64,000 nt of DNA, taken from Mesorhizobium sp. LHD-90. GTDB taxonomy: Bacteria; Pseudomonadota; Alphaproteobacteria; Rhizobiales; Rhizobiaceae. How positions within the stretch are numbered: the stretch's first letter is position 1; each line of letters begins with the position of its first letter. The notes under the pieces are model-generated. The model did not search any database. It saw nothing but the letters and a program-made list of their open reading frames with translations, and was not told the origin of the DNA. The translations under genes and the position numbers were made by a program. The DNA is taken from contig NZ_JAVFVV010000003.1 of NCBI RefSeq assembly GCF_030929505.1, positions 186,001 through 250,000 on the forward strand. Reading direction: 5' to 3'. Below, piece by piece: positions 16,384 through 25,794 of this stretch.

Positions 16384-17516
16384 TGGAATTGCTGTCGCTG
16401 TCGACCGTCACGCCGAAGTCATGGCAGAGCTATGTCGCCCTGGCGCTTATCCTCGCGGCCGTGCTGCTTTGGCCGATCTTCGCTGAACCGGCGACGTCGG
16501 ACATTGGGTCTTTCTCGTTCGTTCTGCTTTTTTTGCTTGTGGCAATTGGTGCCGACGGCTTTCCGCCAAAGCCCGCAGCCGGCGTGCTGTTCGTCGGCGC
16601 GCACGGTGCCGTGCTGATACTGCTTGCCATGCTGTTGGGCAACGAAGGCGCCGCGCGTCCGCCCTTCTACCTTCTCATGGCGGCAGCCTGGCTGCTCGCC
16701 TGGCGCTGCATCGCGCTGCTCTCCGGCCTGCAGCCTGCGGCGCGCTGGGCACAAATTCTGCTCCGGCTCGTCATCCCGGCGATCTTCGGCCTGTGGCTGC
16801 TGATCTTCTGGGAGGCGATCACGCGCGGCGCCGGCATCCCCTTCATCCTTTTGCCGCCGCCCAGCGCGGTCGGCGCGCGCATTGCGAATTCCCTGCCGAT
16901 CCTCGCCGCCGACGTGCAGCAGACCATTTTCAAGGCAGCGCTTGCCGGCTACGCCATGGGCTGCGCGGCGGGCTTCGTCACCGCGATCCTCGCCGACCGC
17001 TTCCTGTTCCTGCGCCGCGGCCTGATGCCGATCGGCAACATGGTGTCGGCGCTGCCGATCATCGGCGTGGCGCCCATCATGGTGATGTGGTTCGGCTTCG
17101 GCTGGGAATCGAAGGCGGCAGTGGTGGTCATCATGACCTTCTTCCCGATGCTGGTGAACACCGTCGCCGGGCTGGCGGCCAGCGGCCACATGGAGCGCGA
17201 CCTGATGCGCACCTATGCGTCGTCCTACTGGCAGACGCTGTTCAAGCTGCGCCTGCCGGCTGCCGCGCCCTTCATCTTCAACGCGCTGAAGATCAACTCG
17301 ACGCTGGCCCTCATCGGCGCCATCGTCGCCGAATTCTTCGGCACGCCGGTCGTCGGTATGGGGTTCCGCATCTCGACCGAGGTGGGCCGCATGAACATCG
17401 ACATGGTGTGGGCCGAAATCGCGGTTGCGGCGCTCGCGGGTTCGGTCTTCTATGGCGTGGTCGCCCTGTTCGAGAGGGCCGCCACGTTTTGGCATCCGTC
17501 TGTCCGTGGTGGATAG
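16380..17516 (+). CDS. ABC transporter permease (importer, second subunit)
   Basis: 378 residues; the start ATGATGGAA overlaps the previous stop (ATGA). The first 110 residues add four extra hydrophobic helices (YVALALILAAVLLWPIF, FSFVLLFLLVAIGADGF and others) before the standard permease core, whose coupling loop is DLMRTYASSYWQTLFKLRLPAAAPFIFNALK. Two different permeases suggest a heterodimeric channel. The binding protein follows after 22 bases. Confidence 0.9.
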   Translation: MMELLSLSTVTPKSWQSYVALALILAAVLLWPIFAEPATSDIGSFSFVLLFLLVAIGADGFPPKPAAGVLFVGAHGAVLILLAMLLGNEGAARPPFYLLMAAAWLLAWRCIALLSGLQPAARWAQILLRLVIPAIFGLWLLIFWEAITRGAGIPFILLPPPSAVGARIANSLPILAADVQQTIFKAALAGYAMGCAAGFVTAILADRFLFLRRGLMPIGNMVSALPIIGVAPIMVMWFGFGWESKAAVVVIMTFFPMLVNTVAGLAASGHMERDLMRTYASSYWQTLFKLRLPAAAPFIFNALKINSTLALIGAIVAEFFGTPVVGMGFRISTEVGRMNIDMVWAEIAVAALAGSVFYGVVALFERAATFWHPSVRGG

Positions 17517-17538
17517 ACTTATCCAGAGGGTACAAAAA

Positions 17539-18510
17539 ATGAAAAGAACGATGGTTTCACTGCTTGCCGGCGCGATGTCGCTGGCGGCCGCGCAGGCGCT
17601 CGCCGCCGACAAGGTCACTTTGCAGCTCAAATGGGTGACGCAGGCGCAGTTCGGCGGCTACTACGTCGCAAAGGACAAGGGGTTTTATGAAGAGGAAGGC
17701 CTCGACGTCACCATCAAGCCGGGCGGGCCGGACATCGCGCCGGAGCAGGTGATCGCCGGCGGCGGCGCCGACGTCATCGTCGACTGGATGGGCGGCGCGC
17801 TGGCCGCCCGCGAAAAGGGCGTGCCGCTGGTCAACATCGCCCAACCGTTCAAGAAGGCCGGCATGGAACTGGTCTGCCCGAAGGACGGGCCGGTGAAGAC
17901 CGAGGCCGACTTCAAGGGCCATACGCTGGGCGTCTGGTTCTTCGGCAACGAATATCCGTTCTATGCCTGGATGAACAAGCTCGGCCTGAAGACCGAAGGC
18001 GGGGCGGACGGCGTCACCGTGCTGAAGCAGAGTTTCGACGTGCAGCCGCTGATCCAGAAGCAGGCCGACTGCATCTCGGTGATGACCTACAACGAGTACT
18101 GGCAGTTGATCGACGCCGGCTACAAGCCGGAAGACTTGATCGTCTTCAACTACACGGTGATGGGCAACGACCTGCTCGAGGACGGGCTCTACGCCATGGA
18201 GGACAAGCTCAAGGACCCGGCCTTCGAGGACAAGATGGTGCGCTTCGTGCGCGCCTCGATGAAGGGCTGGAAATACGCCACCGAGAACCCGGATGAAGCT
18301 GCCGACATCGTGGTCGAGAATGGCGGCCAGGACGAGAACCACCAGAAGCGCATGATGGGCGAGGTGGCAAAACTGATCGACAACGCCGACGGCAAGCTGA
18401 TCGAGGCGGCCTACAAGCGTACCGCCGATGCCCTGCTGGCCCAGAAGATCATCACCAAGGAGCCGAGCGGCGCCTGGACCGCGGCGATCACCGACAAGGC
18501 GATCAAGTAG
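17539..18510 (+). CDS. ABC transporter substrate-binding protein, NMT1/THI5-like
   Basis: 323-residue periplasmic protein with signal peptide MVSLLAGAMSLAAAQALA. LQLKWVTQAQFGGYYVAKDKGFYEEEGLDVTI is the NMT1/THI5-like opening seen in ThiY and rhizobial pyrimidine-linked binding proteins. The gene ends the ABC operon, with an intrinsic terminator 30 bases on. Ligand is inferred to be a pyrimidine or hydroxymethylpyrimidine-like compound from family and neighbours, not shown by sequence. Confidence 0.92.
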   Translation: MKRTMVSLLAGAMSLAAAQALAADKVTLQLKWVTQAQFGGYYVAKDKGFYEEEGLDVTIKPGGPDIAPEQVIAGGGADVIVDWMGGALAAREKGVPLVNIAQPFKKAGMELVCPKDGPVKTEADFKGHTLGVWFFGNEYPFYAWMNKLGLKTEGGADGVTVLKQSFDVQPLIQKQADCISVMTYNEYWQLIDAGYKPEDLIVFNYTVMGNDLLEDGLYAMEDKLKDPAFEDKMVRFVRASMKGWKYATENPDEAADIVVENGGQDENHQKRMMGEVAKLIDNADGKLIEAAYKRTADALLAQKIITKEPSGAWTAAITDKAIK

Positions 18511-18537
18511 AGGCCGCGAGTTTCAAGCAAGATCGGG

Positions 18538-18562
18538 AAGGGGCGGGCGACCGCCCCTTTTT
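18538..18562 (+). terminator. Intrinsic terminator of the ABC importer operon
   Basis: GGGGCGG (18540-18546), loop GCGA, CCGCCCC (18551-18557), flanking AA/TT extend the stem, then five T. Lies 30 bases after the binding-protein stop codon. Confidence 0.88.
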
Positions 18563-18647
18563 CGTGGGCGGGAAACTTATGGGAGCGCGGTTCGTTAACA
18601 GCGCAGCCGTTGCCGATCGCACGGCTTCTGATCAAGGGAGGAACGCT

Positions 18648-19088
18648 ATGCGCAAGTCTGTTTCCCTGCCGTTCGCCACCGGTCTCACCCTCGCCGCTGC
18701 CCTCTTCGCCGCGTCGCCGGCCATGGCCGAGATGGTAAAAATGTCGGCCACGCTCGAAGCTTCGCAGGAAGTGCCGCCGAACGACAGCGCTGCCAAGGGC
18801 ACCGCCGATATCACCTTCGACACCGAAACCAGGAAGCTCGACTGGACGATCGAATATTCCGGCCTGACCGGCGATGCCACCGGCGCGCATTTCCACGGTC
18901 CCGCCGCGGCGGGCGCAAATGCCGACGTGGCCGTGCCGATCGAGGATCCGAAAAGCGGCGCGAAAGGCTCGGCGACGCTGACGGAGGCGCAAGCGACCGA
19001 CCTGATGGCCGGGCAATACTACGTCAACATCCACACCGCAGCGCATGCCGGCGGCGAAATCCGCGGCCAGGTGGAAAAGGCGATGTAG
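18648..19088 (+). CDS. CHRD domain exported protein
   Basis: 146 residues: signal peptide (FATGLTLAAALFAASPAMA) and one CHRD domain covering the mature protein, with SATLEASQEVPPNDSAAKGTAD, YSGLTGDATGAHFHGPAAAG and YYVNIHTAAHAGGEIRGQVE. CHRD proteins are periplasmic or secreted, some near superoxide dismutase-like or surface functions; the role is not known. ATG 18648 follows an AGGGAGGAA ribosome site. It is monocistronic, with the convergent TPP enzyme gene ending 22 bases after. Confidence 0.88.
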   Translation: MRKSVSLPFATGLTLAAALFAASPAMAEMVKMSATLEASQEVPPNDSAAKGTADITFDTETRKLDWTIEYSGLTGDATGAHFHGPAAAGANADVAVPIEDPKSGAKGSATLTEAQATDLMAGQYYVNIHTAAHAGGEIRGQVEKAM

Positions 19089-19110
19089 CGCATTACAGTG
19101 CTCTAAGTCG

Positions 19111-20760
19111 CTATCGCCCGTCGCGGATATCCGTCAACGTCCGCGTCGGCGTGATCGCCTCGGGGTCGAGTCTTATCTCGACGATCGCCGGCTTGCCGCT
19201 GGCGCGCGCGCGCTCGAAGGCTGGGGCGAAGTCGGCGGTCTTCTCAACCGTCTCGCCATGGCCGCCATAGGCGCGGGCGAGGGCGGCGAAGTCCGGATTG
19301 ACCAGGTCGGTGCCGGAGACGCGGCCGGGATATTCGCGCTCCTGGTGCATGCGGATGGTGCCGTAGATGCCGTTGTTGACGACGATGACGACGATCGGCA
19401 GGCCGTATTGCACGGCGGTGGCGAATTCCTGGCCGTTCATCAGGAAACAGCCGTCGCCGGCAAAGGCGATCACCTGACGATCCGGGAAAAGCTGTTTCGC
19501 CGCGACCGCCGCGGGCGTGCCGTAGCCCATCGAGCCGGAAGTGGGTGCTGCCTGCGTGGCGAAGCGGCGGGATCGGTGGAAGCGATGCACCCAGGTGGCA
19601 TAGTTGCCGGCGCCGTTGGTGATGATCGCGTCGTCCGCCAACACGGTTTCCAGATAGGCCATGATCGGCCCCATGGCGACCGGTCCCGGTCCACTCTCGG
19701 GCGGCGTCGACCAGTCGAGATAGGCGGCGTGCAGGCGCTCCGTCTCGGCCTCCCAGGCGGGCGGCGCCTTCGGCGCGGTTTTCGCGAAGGCCTCGGCGAA
19801 GGCGGCCGGGGTTGAGTTGATCGCGACCGTCGGCCGATAGACGCGGCCGAGTTCGTCCGGATCGGCATGGACGTGGACGAGCGTCTGGTCGGGGTAGGGG
19901 CTTTTCAGCAGCGTATAGTCGGAGGACGGCATTTCGCCGAAACGCCCGCCAATCAGCAGGACCAGATCCGACTGCTTGATGTAGCTGGCCAGCTTCGGGT
20001 TCGGGCTGATGCCGACATCGCCGGCATAGCAGGGGTGCAGGTGGTCGAACAGCATCTGCCGGCGGAACGAGACGCCAACCGGCAGCGCCCAGGCCTCCGC
20101 TGTCTTTTCGAAAGCGGATTTGGCTTCCGCCGTCCAGCGCGTGCCGCCTAAAATGGCGAAGGGCCGCTTTGCATTGGCCAGCAGGTCGGCGAACTGCCGC
20201 ATCTCGGGTTCGCCCGGCCGAGTCTCAACCGGCGTCCACGGCAGAGCCGCAGGGGCCTCGGCCTCGCTCGTCAGCATGTCCTCCGGCAGCGCGATCACCA
20301 CCGGCCCCGGCCTACCGGAAGTGGCGACGGAGAAGGCGCGGGTGACGATCTCGGGGATGCGCGAGGCGTCCTCGATCTCGGTCGCCCATTTGGCGATGGG
20401 ACCGAAGAAGGCGCGGTAGTTCACTTCCTGGAACGCCTCGCGCTCGCGCGCATGGCTGGCGATCTGGCCGATGAACAGGATCATCGGGATCGAATCCTGC
20501 ATGGCGATGTGGACGCCGGCCGAGGCATTGGTGGCGCCGGGGCCGCGGGTGACGAAGCAGATGCCGGGTTTTCCGATCAGCCTTCCGTGGCAGTCCGCCA
20601 TCATCGCCGCGCCGCCTTCCTGGCGGCAGACGATGGTCTTGATCGGCGAGTCATGAAGCGCGTCGAGCACGGCGAGATAACTCTCGCCCGGCACGCAATA
20701 GAGCCGGTCGACGCCGTTGGCTTCGAGGGCTTCGACGATCAACTTTCCGCCGGTCTTCAT
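19111..20760 (-). CDS. Thiamine diphosphate-dependent enzyme, acetolactate synthase-like
   Basis: 549 residues with the three TPP-enzyme domains: N-terminal PYR domain with catalytic Glu (CRQEGGAAMMADCHGR), central domain, C-terminal PP domain with GDG...NN cofactor motif (AGDGCFLMNGQEF...VVNNGIYG). It resembles acetolactate synthase large subunits, yet no small regulatory subunit gene is near, so it is probably a catabolic decarboxylase or carboligase. It is coupled by ATGA to an upstream CaiB/BaiF CoA-transferase, recalling oxc-frc oxalate clusters, but it lacks any motif that proves oxalyl-CoA activity. Confidence 0.85.
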   Translation of the reverse strand: MKTGGKLIVEALEANGVDRLYCVPGESYLAVLDALHDSPIKTIVCRQEGGAAMMADCHGRLIGKPGICFVTRGPGATNASAGVHIAMQDSIPMILFIGQIASHAREREAFQEVNYRAFFGPIAKWATEIEDASRIPEIVTRAFSVATSGRPGPVVIALPEDMLTSEAEAPAALPWTPVETRPGEPEMRQFADLLANAKRPFAILGGTRWTAEAKSAFEKTAEAWALPVGVSFRRQMLFDHLHPCYAGDVGISPNPKLASYIKQSDLVLLIGGRFGEMPSSDYTLLKSPYPDQTLVHVHADPDELGRVYRPTVAINSTPAAFAEAFAKTAPKAPPAWEAETERLHAAYLDWSTPPESGPGPVAMGPIMAYLETVLADDAIITNGAGNYATWVHRFHRSRRFATQAAPTSGSMGYGTPAAVAAKQLFPDRQVIAFAGDGCFLMNGQEFATAVQYGLPIVVIVVNNGIYGTIRMHQEREYPGRVSGTDLVNPDFAALARAYGGHGETVEKTADFAPAFERARASGKPAIVEIRLDPEAITPTRTLTDIRDGR

Positions 20761-21929
20761 GCTTCGCGCTTCTCCAGTTCGCCAAGGATTTCCGCCGTGT
20801 GCTCGCCTAGGCGCGGCGAAGGGCGCTCGTAGGCCAGCGGTGTCTGCGAAAACACCATCGGCGAACGCACCGAGGGCAGGGCGTTGCCGTGGCCGTCGTC
20901 GAGGTCGAGCCGCATCTTTCGCGCGATCGCCTGCGGGTCGGCGAACATGTCGGCGATGGTGTTGATCGGGCTCGCCGGCACGCCGGCCGCTTCGAGCTTC
21001 GCCAGCAGGGCGTCGCGGTCGAACTTCGCCAGTCTTTCGACCATCGCGGCCCGCAAGGCGACGCGGTTTGCGACCCGCGCCGAATTGGTGAAAAAGTCCG
21101 GATGGTCGGCGAGACCGTCCAGCCCGACCACCGCGCAGAACTTCTTGAACTGCCCGTCATTGCCGACCGCAAGGATAAAGTGGCCGTCGGCGACCGGCAG
21201 CACCTCATAGGGCGCGATGTTGGGGTGCGCGTTGCCCATGCGCGACGGCGCCTTGCCGGACACGAGGTAGTTGAGGTTCTGGTTGGCGAGCACGGAAATC
21301 TGGGCGTCGAACAGCGCCATGTCGATGTGCTGGCCCTCGCCGGTCGCCTCGGCATGGCGGAGCGCGGCCTGGATGGCGATCACCGAATAGAGGCCGGTGA
21401 AGACGTCGGTGACGGCGACGCCGACTTTTTGTGGCTCGCCGTCCGCCGCGCCGGTGATCGACATCAGGCCGGACATGCCCTGCACAATGAAGTCGTAGCC
21501 GGCGCGCGCCGCATAGGGGCCGTCCTGGCCGAAGCCGGTGATCGAGCAGTAGACGAGGCGCGGGTTGATCTTTCGCAGGCTCTCGTAGTCGAGGCCGTAT
21601 TTCTTCAGCCCGCCCAGCTTGAAGTTCTCGATGAGCACATCGGCGGAAGCTGCCAGTTTTCGAATCGTTTCGGCGCCTTCGGGTGTCGAGAAATCCACCG
21701 CGATCGAGCGTTTTCCGCGATTGCAGGAGTGAAAATAGGCGGCCGACAGGTTCTCGCCGTCCTCTCCGGTGACGAAGGGCGGACCCCATTTGCGGGTGTC
21801 GTCGCCGTCCGGGCTTTCCACCTTGATGACGTCTGCCCCGAGGTCGGCCAGCGTCTGCCCGGCCCAGGGGCCGGCGAGGATGCGGGCGAGTTCGATGACG
21901 CGGATGCCGTGAAGCGGAGGACTGGACAT
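20757..21929 (-). CDS. CaiB/BaiF family CoA-transferase (class III)
   Basis: 390 residues: GIRVIELARILAGPWAGQTLADLGADVIKVESPDGDDTRKWGPP opens the fold, and the catalytic Asp is expected in the HIDMALFDAQ segment (about residue 174). Class III enzymes move CoA between carboxylates. ATG 21929 was chosen over upstream Mets because it starts right before the conserved core. First gene of a two-gene operon with the TPP enzyme. Substrates unknown. Confidence 0.88.
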   Translation of the reverse strand: MSSPPLHGIRVIELARILAGPWAGQTLADLGADVIKVESPDGDDTRKWGPPFVTGEDGENLSAAYFHSCNRGKRSIAVDFSTPEGAETIRKLAASADVLIENFKLGGLKKYGLDYESLRKINPRLVYCSITGFGQDGPYAARAGYDFIVQGMSGLMSITGAADGEPQKVGVAVTDVFTGLYSVIAIQAALRHAEATGEGQHIDMALFDAQISVLANQNLNYLVSGKAPSRMGNAHPNIAPYEVLPVADGHFILAVGNDGQFKKFCAVVGLDGLADHPDFFTNSARVANRVALRAAMVERLAKFDRDALLAKLEAAGVPASPINTIADMFADPQAIARKMRLDLDDGHGNALPSVRSPMVFSQTPLAYERPSPRLGEHTAEILGELEKREA

Positions 21930-22160
21930 CGCTCCTCTATGCCAGTCCGGCGTGCGCCAGGAAACAGGATTCGGATGCGACAGCTTCGCTGGGCCCGCAG
22001 GCACGTGCGGAGCTGCTGAATAGCTGTCGGCAAGGTGATGCGTGTAATCTGTTCGGAGTTGGAAGCAATTCTCGTAGAGTTTATGATGATTTTTGTCAAA
22101 ATTCCAAGAAATATTCGCCTATAAATTCGGTTAACCATAAGTTTGGATGGGGGGAATCCT

Positions 22161-24524
22161 ATGGCAGTCGTCAAGGACAATACGTTGGGAGTCGATGCGG
22201 TTCTGTTCGATCAAGGATCGCAGGCGCTGGGCGGCGCATTTGGCTTGGAGCTTCTGTCGATCGGAGGACAGACATTCGTCTACGTCGCGGGTTACAATGA
22301 TGACGGCATCTCCATCAACAAGCTGGATGCCAAAGGAAACCTGTCCTTCATCTCGTCGACGATCGATGTCGGCGCGACAAAACTCGACGGAGCCGCGAAT
22401 TTCGCGACGGCCAGCTTCGGTTCGACACGCTATCTCTATGCAGCAGGTGCGCTCGAGAACGGCATCAACACTTTCAAGGTCGCCAATGACGGCAGTCTGA
22501 CCTTCGTAGGCAGCGTCGTGGACGACGCGACGCTCGAACTCGCCAACAACGAAGGAGAGATGACCGTCGTCCAGAAGGGCGGCAAGCAGTTTCTGATCGC
22601 GCCCGGCAGGACCGATGACGGCGTCAGCGTCTTCGAACTGAAATCGAACGGTTCGCTGAGCAACGTGGCCAATGTTCCGGATACGGCCGCGACCGCCTTG
22701 AACGGCGCCTATGCCACGACCTCGCTGACGACCGCAACCGACACCTTCGTCTTTGTCGGCGGGCGGGACGACCATGGCATCACGGCCTTCGAAATGGGTG
22801 CCGACGGCTCGCTGGCGGCGACCGACACGGTCTTCAACACCGTCGGTCTCGAGATCGCGAGCGTGTTCGCACTGGCGACCGCCACGGTCGGCGGAAACAA
22901 CTACCTTATCGCCTCGGGCGAGGGGTCCGACGGCTTGAGCGTCTTTTCGGTCTCCGATGCCGGCCTTCTGCTCAATGTTTTCAACATCTCGCATTCGACG
23001 GATATTCCGCTCAACGGGGCGCGGGGCCTGAAAGTCTTCTCGTTCGGCGGTGAAACCTACCTGGCGGCGGCCGCCACCGGGTTCGGCGGGACTATCTCGT
23101 ATTTTCGCATCGAGGCAAACGGCTCGCTCACCCACATCGACAGCGTCTCCGACGATGCCGATTCGCGCCTGACGGGCGCTTCGCACATCGATTTCGTGGA
23201 ATTGGACGGCACCGCATATCTGCTGGCAACGGGCGTCTTCGGCGACGGCGTCAACCTGTTGAGCATAGGCGGCGGCGACAGCACGCTCGACGGCACGAGC
23301 GGGGTCGACACGCTCTACGGCTACAGCGGCAATGATACACTGAACGGACTGAGCGGTAACGACCGGCTGGACGGCGGGCTGGGCGCCGACACCATGGCCG
23401 GGGGCAAGGGCGACGACGTCTACGTCGTCGACCAGCAGGGCGACGTGATCGTCGAGACCGTGGGAAACGGTGCGGCCGATCGGGTGACGGCCCGCGCCAG
23501 CTATGCGCTGGCGGCGGACGACGACATCGAACTGTTGACCACCACCAACAGCACCGCCAAGTCGTCGATCAATCTCACCGGCAATCTGGGGGCCCAGACG
23601 ATCTATGGCAACGCCGGAAACAACGTGCTGAGTTCCGGCGGTGCGGGCGGCGCGACGGATGTCATGCGCGGGCTGGGCGGCAACGACACCTACCGTGTCT
23701 ACAATTCCGGAGACACGATCGTCGAAAGCGCGACGCAAGGTACGTTGGACCGGCTGGCTGCCGCGGTCGACTACGTGCTTGGCGCCAATGTCCACGTCGA
23801 GCTCATGGGCACCAACGGTACGGCGGGCACGGCTTCGATCGATCTCACCGGCAATGCGCTCAAGCAGGAAATCATCGGCAATGCCGGCAGCAATACCCTG
23901 CATGACGGCGGTCCCGGCGCGGCGGACACGATGAACGGCCTCGGCGGCAACGATACCTACCGGGTGCACAATTCAGGCGACGTGATCTTCGAGGCGGCAG
24001 GCAACGGCATCGATCGCGTGGCCACGACGGTCAGCTATGCTCTGACGGCCGGAGCGGAGGTGGAGACGATCCAGACCAGCTCGACGCTGGGGCTTGGCGC
24101 AATCAACCTGACTGGCAACGAGTTCGCCCAGTCCATCATCGGCAACGCCGGCAACAACCGCCTGGAGGGGAAGGGCGGGGCCGACACCTTGCGTGGGCTG
24201 GGCGGCCTCGACACGTTCGTCTTCGCAAGCTCGCTGGGGGCAGGTAATATCGACACGATCGTCGGCTTCGTTGCAGCCGACGACCGCTTCCAACTGTCGA
24301 AGGCGATCTTCTCGGCCTTCACGCAGACCGGCACGATTTCCTCCGGCCAGTTCCGCGCCAATGCCTCGGGCGAAGCCCAGGATGCCAACGATCTTATCAT
24401 CCAGGACATCGACAACGGCCGGCTCTACTATGATGCCGACGGTTCGGGGCTGGGCCTGCGCATCCATTTCGCGACGGTTGGGGCGGGGGTGGCATTGACG
24501 AGCGCGGACTTCATCATCGCCTGA
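22161..24524 (+). CDS. RTX calcium-binding protein with N-terminal seven-repeat beta-propeller
   Basis: 787-residue acidic protein without an N-terminal signal peptide, as expected for type I secretion. About residues 20-375 hold seven repeats of about 50 residues built on F/Y-x-x-G-x-x-x-D-G-I-x-x-F-x-x-x-x-D-G-S-L (for instance YLYAAGALENGINTFKVAND), likely a seven-bladed propeller. RTX nonapeptides follow from about 378 (GVDTLYGYSGNDTLNGLSGND, GGKGDDVYVV) with three longer repeats containing LTGN...IIGNAGNN. The end is a serralysin-type C-terminal domain ending SADFIIA, the probable export signal. Start ATG 22161 follows GGGGGGAA. No hlyB/hlyD genes are in the window. Ligand unknown; could be adhesion or sugar binding. 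Confidence 0.88.
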   Translation: MAVVKDNTLGVDAVLFDQGSQALGGAFGLELLSIGGQTFVYVAGYNDDGISINKLDAKGNLSFISSTIDVGATKLDGAANFATASFGSTRYLYAAGALENGINTFKVANDGSLTFVGSVVDDATLELANNEGEMTVVQKGGKQFLIAPGRTDDGVSVFELKSNGSLSNVANVPDTAATALNGAYATTSLTTATDTFVFVGGRDDHGITAFEMGADGSLAATDTVFNTVGLEIASVFALATATVGGNNYLIASGEGSDGLSVFSVSDAGLLLNVFNISHSTDIPLNGARGLKVFSFGGETYLAAAATGFGGTISYFRIEANGSLTHIDSVSDDADSRLTGASHIDFVELDGTAYLLATGVFGDGVNLLSIGGGDSTLDGTSGVDTLYGYSGNDTLNGLSGNDRLDGGLGADTMAGGKGDDVYVVDQQGDVIVETVGNGAADRVTARASYALAADDDIELLTTTNSTAKSSINLTGNLGAQTIYGNAGNNVLSSGGAGGATDVMRGLGGNDTYRVYNSGDTIVESATQGTLDRLAAAVDYVLGANVHVELMGTNGTAGTASIDLTGNALKQEIIGNAGSNTLHDGGPGAADTMNGLGGNDTYRVHNSGDVIFEAAGNGIDRVATTVSYALTAGAEVETIQTSSTLGLGAINLTGNEFAQSIIGNAGNNRLEGKGGADTLRGLGGLDTFVFASSLGAGNIDTIVGFVAADDRFQLSKAIFSAFTQTGTISSGQFRANASGEAQDANDLIIQDIDNGRLYYDADGSGLGLRIHFATVGAGVALTSADFIIA

Positions 24525-24526
24525 GG

Positions 24527-25480
24527 TTACGCCGGTTGCCGGGCGGAGCGCTCGGCAGCCACGCGTTTCGCCCAGCCAATGAAATCCGCGGTGATCTCGT
24601 CGCGGTTGAGGTCGTTCAAGCTTTCGTGGCGGGTCTGCGGCCAAATCTTTGAAACCAGATTCGAAAAACCCATTTTGCGCATGCGCGCGGCCAGCTCTTC
24701 GACGGCCTTGCCGTTGACCGTCGAGGGGTCGGCGCCGCCGCCGACGAGATTGATGGGCAGGTCGCGCCGCACGGTCGCAAAGCTGCGGTCGTCGGCGCCG
24801 GCGAAGACCATCTGGAACACGTCCTGCCAGAGCGATACCGAAGCGTCCCAGCCGCAGAGCGGGTCGGCGACATATTTGTCGACCTCCGCTGGGTCGCGCG
24901 ACAGCCAGTCCGCCGATGTGCGGCAATTGGGGATCTTCTTGGCCCAATCCTGAAAGGTCAGTTTCGGCAGCATGCGCGACGGCACGTCGGAGCCCAGCCG
25001 GAATCGTTCCCAGGCAAGCATAGCCTGGCCGGCCCGGCCCAAAAGGCCGGGCGAGAAATTGGCGTTCCAGATCGCCGCGCCGGCCAGATGGTCGGAGCGG
25101 CGCAGCACGGAATTCAGCGCGACGATGCCGCCCATCGAATGGCCGAAGACGATCAGCGGCAGGCCCGGATGTTCCGCGGCGATCTGATCGTGTACGGCAT
25201 CGATGTCGGCCAGCACCTTTTCGACGCCGTCTTTCGTCGCGAACCGTCCCGGGACGGCGTCGGCAGCCTTGGTGCCGCCATGGCCGCGATGATCGTGGGC
25301 GTAGACATGAAAGCCCGCGTCGGCGAGGGCGTCGGCGAAACGGTCGTACCGCGCCGAATGCTCGGCCATTCCGTGGTTGATCTGGACCACGCCGATCGGC
25401 TGGCGGTCCGCCAGGGTCACCGTCTGCGCCAGCACGGCGCCGGTCGGCGTGGAAAATTCCCTGCGAAGGCGGCCGGCCAT
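24527..25480 (-). CDS. Alpha/beta hydrolase, monoacylglycerol lipase-like
   Basis: 317 residues. HGMAEHSARYDRFADALADAGFHVYAHDHRGHGGT is the lysophospholipase/monoacylglycerol lipase oxyanion region, and GHSMGGIVAL the nucleophile elbow (Ser). Catalytic Asp and His are expected near GGGADPSTVNGKAVE and RHESLNDLN. The open frame extends upstream, but ATG 25480 starts at the usual family N-terminus; ATG 25582 is the alternative. It is convergent with the first RTX gene (two bases apart) and is followed upstream by the second RTX gene's terminator. Confidence 0.86.
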   Translation of the reverse strand: MAGRLRREFSTPTGAVLAQTVTLADRQPIGVVQINHGMAEHSARYDRFADALADAGFHVYAHDHRGHGGTKAADAVPGRFATKDGVEKVLADIDAVHDQIAAEHPGLPLIVFGHSMGGIVALNSVLRRSDHLAGAAIWNANFSPGLLGRAGQAMLAWERFRLGSDVPSRMLPKLTFQDWAKKIPNCRTSADWLSRDPAEVDKYVADPLCGWDASVSLWQDVFQMVFAGADDRSFATVRRDLPINLVGGGADPSTVNGKAVEELAARMRKMGFSNLVSKIWPQTRHESLNDLNRDEITADFIGWAKRVAAERSARQPA

Positions 25481-25728
25481 GCTTGCCCAACGGTTCAGGA
25501 GCTTCGGATGCGACGCTATGGACAGCGATAGACGATCGCCGGAGGGTCGGCAATCGGCGGCGAAGCCGAAGATCGGCGCCATGATGCGATACGCGGCCAC
25601 CAAGGCGACGGCGTTGCGGTTCAGGGTTTCAGAGCAGGTCGCGCCTTTTCTGCTCCATTCTGCTGGTGAGGGGTTGGCGCTTGGGTCGAGAGCTTCGTCG
25701 ATGAGGCAGATAAGGCGCGATGGGGCGC

Positions 25729-25762
25729 TAAAAGAACGCCGGCAGCGGGGCTGCCGGCGTTC
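25729..25762 (-). terminator. Intrinsic terminator after the second RTX gene
   Basis: Minus-strand stem of 13 perfect pairs (25762-25750 with 25746-25734, GAACGCCGGCAGC), three-base loop, then TTTTA. It is 33 bases past the RTX stop codon. Confidence 0.88.
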
Positions 25763-25794
25763 CTGCATGATAGCGGCGGATAGGGGTATTCCGC

